The translations under genes and the position numbers were made by a program. 11,493 nt of DNA from Spirochaetota bacterium (lineage in GTDB: Bacteria; Spirochaetota; Spirochaetia; Treponematales; Treponemataceae): the NCBI GenBank assembly GCA_029571425.1, contig JAKPSR010000049.1:1-11493 (forward strand). Reading direction: 5' to 3'. A model generated the notes under the pieces. That model was given only the letters and a program-made list of their open reading frames with translations, ran no database searches and was not told the origin of the DNA. Of the stretch, positions 6,858-11,493 are shown piece by piece (positions within the stretch are counted from its first letter, which is position 1; each line of letters begins with the position of its first letter).

Positions 6858-6869
6858 GCGGGGCTTTGG

Positions 6870-6879
6870 CTCTTAAGAG
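6870..6879. repeat. Perfect 10-bp palindrome CTCTTAAGAG in the 5' leader
   Basis: A perfect inverted repeat without loop just downstream of the candidate transcription start. It could be a small operator; there is no following T-run, so it is not an intrinsic terminator. Confidence 0.35.
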
Positions 6880-6902
6880 GGAACGTCTCGCCGCCGATAT
6901 GT

Positions 6903-6919
6903 GAAGGTAGGAGACCTTC
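6903..6919 (+). promoter_or_regulatory. Shine-Dalgarno presented in hairpin loop
   Basis: GAAGGT (6903-6908) and ACCTTC (6914-6919) are perfectly complementary and enclose the 5-base loop AGGAG (6909-6913), which is the Shine-Dalgarno, seven bases before the ATG at 6921. The stem ends one base before the start codon. A GGA in a hairpin loop is the core of CsrA/RsmA binding sites, so translational control is possible; the full ANGGA loop consensus is not met. Confidence 0.65.
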
Positions 6920-6920
6920 C

Positions 6921-7946
6921 ATGAACCATCCCCGAGCCTTGGCGCGCGCCTGCGCCGCGGCCTTGCTTCTGCTCGCCCCGTTCTTCACCATGGCCGAACC
7001 CGTCGGCGCCCCCCTGGGATCCGTCGGATCGGGAACCCCCGCCGCCCGCTTCTCGCCCATTTTCCCCGACGCCCTTAGGCAGATCGACTACGCGTCCGTC
7101 TCCGGCGGCGACATGGCGACCGCCGAGACCCTCGCCGAGTCGCGCGACCTTGACCCGATGAGCCAACGTCTCCAATCCGTATTCCTGAATAACGACGTCT
7201 TCGCCCTCTACGGGAAACCCGGCGCCAAGACGATGGGCATACTTGGTCAGTATGACCTCGCCGGGATCGAGCCGGTGATGGCGGACTTCGTGAGGCGCTA
7301 CGACGAGGCGAACGGGGGGCGCGGGATCGTTCCGGCCTTCTACATCATCTATGGGACGTGCTGGCCCGAAGGCGAGATAGGCATTCTGTCCGACGCGGTC
7401 GTTCGCCAGTACATCGAGTTCGCTGCCGCGCGCGGCTGGTACGTCTTCCTCGATCACCAGATAGGCCGCTACCCGGTCGCCGACGCGGTCAAGAAACTTC
7501 TGCCGTACCTGAAGTACCCGAACGTCCATCTCGCGCTCGACCCCGAGTGGCGCACGACGAAACCGATGCAGGAAATCGGGTACGTGACGGCCGAAGAGCT
7601 TAATATGGCGCAGACCATGATTCAGGACTACATGGTCGAGCACGGAATCCCCGGGCGTAAGATGTTGGTGGTGCACCAGTTCAAGCCCAAGATGATCCTA
7701 AATCGCCCCGCCGTTCGCGGTGACTTCCCGCTCGTACAGCTCGTGCATTGCGCCGATGGCTTTGGCGCCCCGTCCCTCAAGAAGAGCACCTACGCGCATA
7801 ACGCCCTCGCGAAGAACATACCGATCAAGTCCTTCAAGCTTTTCCTCAAGCCGACGGTCGCGGGGGCAGGGTGGGACCAGCCGCTGATGAGCCCGGAAGA
7901 GGTTTTCGCCCTCGATCCGCGGCCTTATTTGATCATGTATCAATAA
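6921..7946 (+). CDS. Secreted protein of a conserved uncharacterised family, possible TIM-barrel-like hydrolase fold
   Basis: The 341-residue product starts with a Sec signal peptide: MNHPRALAR, a hydrophobic core rich in Ala and Leu, and a likely cut after T-M-A at residue 25. No lipobox cysteine follows the core, so it should be free in the periplasm or outside. The mature part has alternating strand-helix segments with conserved-looking blocks VFALYGKPGAKTMGILGQYD, VPAFYIIYGTCW, YVFLDHQIGRYP (D178), ALDPEWR (D207, E209), IGYVTAEELN, MLVVHQF and LVHCADGFG. From memory, these blocks occur in secreted proteins of unknown function, common in actinobacteria. The acidic residues on strand ends recall glycoside-hydrolase-like barrels, but no catalytic pair is established. 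Two cysteines (147, 277) remain in the mature protein and could pair. It appears to be transcribed alone, between the rsmE and xpb units. Confidence 0.85.
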   Translation: MNHPRALARACAAALLLLAPFFTMAEPVGAPLGSVGSGTPAARFSPIFPDALRQIDYASVSGGDMATAETLAESRDLDPMSQRLQSVFLNNDVFALYGKPGAKTMGILGQYDLAGIEPVMADFVRRYDEANGGRGIVPAFYIIYGTCWPEGEIGILSDAVVRQYIEFAAARGWYVFLDHQIGRYPVADAVKKLLPYLKYPNVHLALDPEWRTTKPMQEIGYVTAEELNMAQTMIQDYMVEHGIPGRKMLVVHQFKPKMILNRPAVRGDFPLVQLVHCADGFGAPSLKKSTYAHNALAKNIPIKSFKLFLKPTVAGAGWDQPLMSPEEVFALDPRPYLIMYQ

Positions 7947-7950
7947 GTCT

Positions 7951-7979
7951 TTGACCAAACGGCCCCACCGGGCTACAAT
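7951..7979 (+). promoter_or_regulatory. Promoter of the xpb operon (TTGACC-17-TACAAT)
   Basis: TTGACC (7951-7956) and TACAAT (7974-7979) are 17 bp apart, a near-consensus housekeeping promoter fitted into the 41 bases between the previous stop and xpb. The -10 ends eight bases before the ATG at 7988, so the message should begin at or within a base or two of the start codon. No Shine-Dalgarno is present. Confidence 0.75.
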
Positions 7980-7987
7980 AGTCTGTT

Positions 7988-9718
7988 ATGCCGCACGACC
8001 CCGCGAACCCGCTTATCATACAGGGCGACAGATCCATCCTCCTCGACGTCCACGCTCCCCGCGCCGAGGAGGCGCGCGAGGCGTTGATACCCTTCGCCGA
8101 GCTCGAGAAGTCGCCCGAGCACCTGCACACGTATAGGATCACCCCGCTATCGCTCTGGAACGCGGCGAGCGCCGGCCTTACGCCTCAGGCGATCGCTGAT
8201 TCCCTGGACGGGCTTTCACGCTTTCCCGTACCTCCCGCCGTGCGCGCCTGGGTTACCGAGACGATGTCGCGCTTCGGCAAGGTCAGGCTCCTTCGCCTCG
8301 ACGACGGCCCTCCCGGCGTCGACGAGTGGCTCGTCCTCGAGGCTGAGACGGACGCGATCTATCGCGAGATCGCGTCCTCGCGCGCGATGGCGCGCTACCT
8401 TTCGCCCGAGCCGCCGATCGCGTCGGGAGCGCAGGGCAGGCGATTCGTGCTCGCGGCCCTCAACCGGGGGACCGTCAAGCAGGAGCTCCTTAGGCTCGGT
8501 TGGCCGGTGCGCGACGAGGTCCCGCTCCGCGACGGCGAGCCGCTCGCGCTCGCGCTCCGCGACGCGTGCGCGTCAGGGAAACCCCTCGAGATACGCGATT
8601 ACCAGCGAACGGCCGCGTCCGCCCTCGTCGGCGACGGGGGGCCGGGAACTGGTTTCGGCACGATCGTCCTTCCCTGCGGGGCGGGGAAGACCGTCGTGGG
8701 CATGGCGGTGATGGCCGCCCTTCGCACGAACACCTTGATCCTGACGACGAACGTCGCCGCCGTCCACCAGTGGGTCCGCGAGCTCCTCGACAAGACGGAC
8801 CTCCGCGAGGAGGACGTCGGCGAGTACTCCGGCGACCGAAAGGACATCAGGCCGGTCACCGTCGCGACCTATCAAATCCTCGTGTGGCGTCCCGGCAAGG
8901 AGGGCGAGTTCCCGCACTTCCGGCTCTTCCGCGAGCGCGCCTGGGGCCTCGTGATCTACGACGAGGTGCACCTGCTTCCCGCGCCGGTCTTTCGCGTTAC
9001 CGCCGAGATCCAGGCCATACGCCGCCTTGGGCTTACCGCGACCCTCGTCCGCGAGGACGGGTGCGAGGGGGACGTCTTTAGCCTCGTCGGCCCGAAGCGC
9101 TACGACGTCCCCTGGAAGGACCTCGAGGCGCAGGGATGGATCGCCACCGCGATCTGCACCGAGATACGCGTCGAGATGGACTCGGCGCGCGAGATCGACT
9201 ACGCCGTCGCGAACCAGCGGGTGAAGTACCGGATCGCGAGCGAGAACCCGGCGAAGATACCGGTCGTCCTCGACGTGCTTTCCCAGCACGAGGGCGACTC
9301 GGTGATGGTGATCGGCCAGTACATCGACCAGCTCGAGGAGATCGCCCGGCTCATCAAGGCGCCCCTCGTCACGGGGAAAACGCCGAACGCGGAACGCGAG
9401 CGGATATACGCCTCGTTCCGCTCGGGAGAGACGAAGGTGATCGTGGTCTCGAAGGTCGCCAATTTCGCGATCGACCTTCCCGACGCCTCGGTCGCGATAC
9501 AGGTATCCGGGACGTTCGGCAGTCGGCAGGAAGAGGCGCAGCGGCTCGGTCGCATACTCCGGCCCAAGGAAAAGGACTCTCATTTCTATACGATCGTCAC
9601 GGGCCAGACTGTCGAGGAGGAATTCGCCGCCAATCGGCAAAAATTCCTCGCCGAGCAGGGATACGAATACGTGCTGACCCGCTGGAACGGCCCTTCTTCG
9701 GGCGAGGGGGCGCGATGA
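7988..9718 (+). CDS. xpb: XPB/Rad25 (ERCC3-like) superfamily 2 DNA helicase
   Basis: ATP-dependent 3'-5' DNA helicase/translocase of the XPB family, proposed to act in DNA repair in bacteria. In the 576-residue product, residues ~1-105 form the helicase-associated N-terminal domain (Helicase_C_3/XPB-Ssl2 N-type; YRITPLSLWNAASAG from Y49). RecA domain 1 has the Q-type DYQRTA, Walker A PCGAGKT (K234, T235), DEVH box at 325-328, LTATLVRED carrying the XPB hallmark RED (355-357). RecA domain 2 has the conserved region VVSKVANFAIDLPDA and motif VI QRLGRILRP (Q518, R519, R522). Length fits bacterial XPB proteins. The ATG at 7988 is placed eight bases after a strong -10, predicting a leaderless mRNA. 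Its stop overlaps the next gene by ATGA. There is no Bax1-type nuclease next to it, unlike archaeal XPB loci; the neighbour is a helicase-associated protein instead. Confidence 0.95.
   Translation: MPHDPANPLIIQGDRSILLDVHAPRAEEAREALIPFAELEKSPEHLHTYRITPLSLWNAASAGLTPQAIADSLDGLSRFPVPPAVRAWVTETMSRFGKVRLLRLDDGPPGVDEWLVLEAETDAIYREIASSRAMARYLSPEPPIASGAQGRRFVLAALNRGTVKQELLRLGWPVRDEVPLRDGEPLALALRDACASGKPLEIRDYQRTAASALVGDGGPGTGFGTIVLPCGAGKTVVGMAVMAALRTNTLILTTNVAAVHQWVRELLDKTDLREEDVGEYSGDRKDIRPVTVATYQILVWRPGKEGEFPHFRLFRERAWGLVIYDEVHLLPAPVFRVTAEIQAIRRLGLTATLVREDGCEGDVFSLVGPKRYDVPWKDLEAQGWIATAICTEIRVEMDSAREIDYAVANQRVKYRIASENPAKIPVVLDVLSQHEGDSVMVIGQYIDQLEEIARLIKAPLVTGKTPNAERERIYASFRSGETKVIVVSKVANFAIDLPDASVAIQVSGTFGSRQEEAQRLGRILRPKEKDSHFYTIVTGQTVEEEFAANRQKFLAEQGYEYVLTRWNGPSSGEGAR
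9704..9710 (+). promoter_or_regulatory. Shine-Dalgarno-like run for the XPB partner gene
   Basis: GAGGGGG four bases before the ATG at 9715, inside the last codons of xpb. It supports this start and translational coupling. Confidence 0.6.
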
Positions 9719-11493
9719 GGACCGAGGACGTCGTCGCGTGGCGAGAGGCGCTCGTTCGCCTCTCCGACCAACATTTTTTCGACTTGATGCGGACCTATCT
9801 TGGATCGATCAAGACCCCGTTCAATAAGCAGCGCTTGATCGAGGAGCTCTCCGCGCTCGTGCGCCGGACCGACACGAAGGAACGGATCGTCGCCTCGCTC
9901 GACGCGCTTGACTTGCTGATCCTGACGGCCGTCAGAACCCTGCCCGACCCGACGCGCGATAAGCTGATACAGCTTTTCTCGGGCACGCATCCCTTTCCCG
10001 AGCTCTACGAGCGAGTCCTCAACCTCGAGGAGCGGCTCTTGCTGTATCGAGGGCCGGACTCGGAAGGTCGCCGATACGCGATCAATCCCCTGCTCGCGGA
10101 CGCGATCGACCAGTACATCGAGCCTTCGCTCCTGTATCCGGGAGAGGAGGCGGGGGCCGCCGTTCGCGCGGCGCCGGCCGTCGACGACCTCGCCCTCGCC
10201 GGGATTTACTCGTTCTTCCTGCATCGCGCGGAGGGCGTGCGCAACGACGGTTCCTTTAAGAAGAAGACCGTTGATGCCCTGACTCAATCATTCCCCCGGC
10301 TCGCCGCCGACGCCGAGGCGATACCCGTGCTCCTCCGTTCGCTTGAGTCCCTCGGATTGCTGACGACTCAAGGGGGGCGAGTCGCGCCCGACCACGCCCG
10401 CTGGGAGTCTTTCGCGCGATCGAGCGTGGTCGAGCGCATGGCCTATCTCGTGGCCGCGTCGGGGGGACGCCTCCCGCGCGACGTTCTCCAAGCCCGCGCG
10501 CAGGCCGTTCTTGACCTTCTCGGGCTTCTTGACCCGATGAAAGCGTACCGACCCGAGATACTCGCGCGTCTTTCTTTCTTGGTCGACGAGGCGGCTTCCC
10601 CCAAAGGGGCGGGACGGCCGCACGGGCGCTTCGCGGCAATCCTGCGCGAGCGCGCGGCGCAAAGCGCAACGCAGCGCAGCGCGCCGGGCACCGCGCCGGG
10701 TGCCGGGGGCACGGCAGAACAGAACGGCGACGACGCCGAAAGCGCCGTCGCGCGCGGCCCGCGCGTCGACATCGTGCGCGCGGCATGCCTCTTCGGCGCC
10801 CTCGTCCCGGCCGATCGCCTGTGGCGGCGAAACGATCTCTCTTCGGGCGCAGCGCCCGGAGGCTTCCTCGTCGAGGCGACGTTCGCCGTGACGGTCCTGC
10901 CCGGGATCCCGCTCGCCGAGCTTCTTCCGCTCGCTCGCGCCCTTTCCCTCGTCGACGTCCAACTCGCCGCGCGCTACGAGCTCTCTCGCGCTTCCGCGTC
11001 CCGCGCCTTCGACCGCGGGATGGACGCGGACGCCCTCGTCGCCCTCTTGGAACGCGCGTCGGGTAAGCCCCTTCCGCAGGGCGTGTCGTTCTCCCTTCAC
11101 GAGTGGCATCGGAGCTACGCGGCGGTGACCCTCTATCGCGGGTTCGTCCTCCAGGCCGAGGGATCGCGCCGCGTCGCGATCGAGCGCAGCGAGCATCTCG
11201 CGCCGCGAATACGGAAGGTTCTCGCCCCCGGGCTGTATCTCGTAAGCGCGGAATCCGAGGAGGATCTCCGCGACGCCCTCTCGCGCTCCGGCGTCGATTG
11301 CAGTCTCTATCAAGACGGCGACGCCGGGTCCGAGGCGTCGATTTCCTTGCCCCCGCTCCGCGCCCCCGAAGAAGAGGCGCGGCAGGCGAAGAGCGGCCGA
11401 TTCTCCGTCAATCCCGAGGCAGCGGAGCGCATTCGAGCCGCCCTCGTCGCCGCTCTCGACGCCGCGGACATGAGCGACGAGGCGCGCGAGGCT
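9715..11493 (+). CDS. Helicase-associated (XPB/Ssl2 N-terminal-like domain) protein, partner of XPB; 3' end outside window
   Basis: The frame is open from the ATG at 9715 through the window end (593 codons) without a stop. Residues 1-~140 are helical and winged-helix-like, followed by a second helical block to ~300. Residues ~310-345 are a low-complexity Ala/Gly/Gln/Thr-rich linker (for example SAPGTAPGAGGTAEQNG). Residues ~382-470 match the Helicase_C_3 domain: LPGIPLAELLPLARALSLVD, then YELSRASASRAFDRGM from Y421, a Leu-rich helix, KPLPQGV and HEWH at 462-465. The same domain forms the N-terminus of the adjacent XPB. No helicase, nuclease or membrane motif is visible. A protein with this domain also neighbours XPB in actinobacteria (Rv0862c beside Rv0861c in M. 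tuberculosis, from memory). The ATGA overlap implies equal production, so a physical partner or loader of XPB is the likely role; this is inferred. Confidence 0.88.
   Translation, partial: MRTEDVVAWREALVRLSDQHFFDLMRTYLGSIKTPFNKQRLIEELSALVRRTDTKERIVASLDALDLLILTAVRTLPDPTRDKLIQLFSGTHPFPELYERVLNLEERLLLYRGPDSEGRRYAINPLLADAIDQYIEPSLLYPGEEAGAAVRAAPAVDDLALAGIYSFFLHRAEGVRNDGSFKKKTVDALTQSFPRLAADAEAIPVLLRSLESLGLLTTQGGRVAPDHARWESFARSSVVERMAYLVAASGGRLPRDVLQARAQAVLDLLGLLDPMKAYRPEILARLSFLVDEAASPKGAGRPHGRFAAILRERAAQSATQRSAPGTAPGAGGTAEQNGDDAESAVARGPRVDIVRAACLFGALVPADRLWRRNDLSSGAAPGGFLVEATFAVTVLPGIPLAELLPLARALSLVDVQLAARYELSRASASRAFDRGMDADALVALLERASGKPLPQGVSFSLHEWHRSYAAVTLYRGFVLQAEGSRRVAIERSEHLAPRIRKVLAPGLYLVSAESEEDLRDALSRSGVDCSLYQDGDAGSEASISLPPLRAPEEEARQAKSGRFSVNPEAAERIRAALVAALDAADMSDEAREA

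Noticed and set aside
6834..6860. Possible terminator after the HExxH gene
   Set aside because: Only a 4-bp GATC stem with no T-run; the bases fit better as promoter spacer repeats.
8573..9640. Long minus-strand frame opposite xpb (also 625-1425, 5769-6818 and 10288-11313)
   Set aside because: Antisense frames produced by GC-rich codon use; composition is Arg/Gly/Asp-rich, without domains, and the opposite strand is a recognised gene in each case.
9715..11493. Bax1-type nuclease partner of XPB
   Set aside because: No nuclease motif is visible; the recognisable domain is the helicase-associated one.
1..11493. CRISPR arrays, tRNA or rRNA genes, insertion sequences, phage genes
   Set aside because: No regularly spaced repeats, tRNA-like cloverleaf, transposase motifs or terminal inverted repeats were seen; nearly all DNA is explained by housekeeping-type genes.

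Overview
The window is GC-rich bacterial chromosome, densely coded, with strong G/C preference at third codon positions and no sign of mobile elements, RNA genes or CRISPR. It holds nine protein genes in five transcription blocks; the first and last genes are cut by the window edges. No gene fixes the taxon. The combination of an adjacent Pfs (MTA/SAH nucleosidase) and LuxS, a bacterial XPB helicase with its helicase-associated partner, a variant RsmE, and freely used AUA isoleucine codons in a GC-rich background fits a GC-rich spirochaete best. That is an inference.

Layout. (1) 1-2704, plus strand: the C-terminal half of a hybrid sensor kinase (ATPase, degenerate receiver, intact receiver, Hpt), then mtnN and luxS, each junction being a four-base ATGA overlap. 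MtnN and LuxS act in series: SAH to S-ribosylhomocysteine to homocysteine plus the AI-2 precursor DPD. (2) 2713-5216, minus strand: an M29-type aminopeptidase-like gene followed, again through ATGA, by a class-3-type aldehyde dehydrogenase; this unit converges on luxS with only 8 bases between stop codons. (3) 5276-6833, plus strand: rsmE and a small HExxH (SprT-like) metalloprotein gene one base apart. (4) 6921-7946, plus strand: a monocistronic-looking secreted protein of a conserved family of unknown function, with its Shine-Dalgarno sequence in the loop of a perfect hairpin. (5) 7988-11493, plus strand: an XPB-type DNA helicase overlapping a partner protein that carries a second copy of the helicase's N-terminal accessory domain.

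The regulatory DNA is the most unusual part. At three operon heads (the M29-like gene, rsmE, xpb) a good -10 hexamer lies only 6-8 bases from the start codon and no usable Shine-Dalgarno is present, so these mRNAs are predicted to be leaderless, whereas internal operon genes have clear Shine-Dalgarno sequences. The divergent pair at 5217-5275 has interlocked promoters and an 8-bp direct repeat spaced exactly 21 bp. Isoleucine codon choice also depends strongly on the following base (ATA before C, ATC otherwise).
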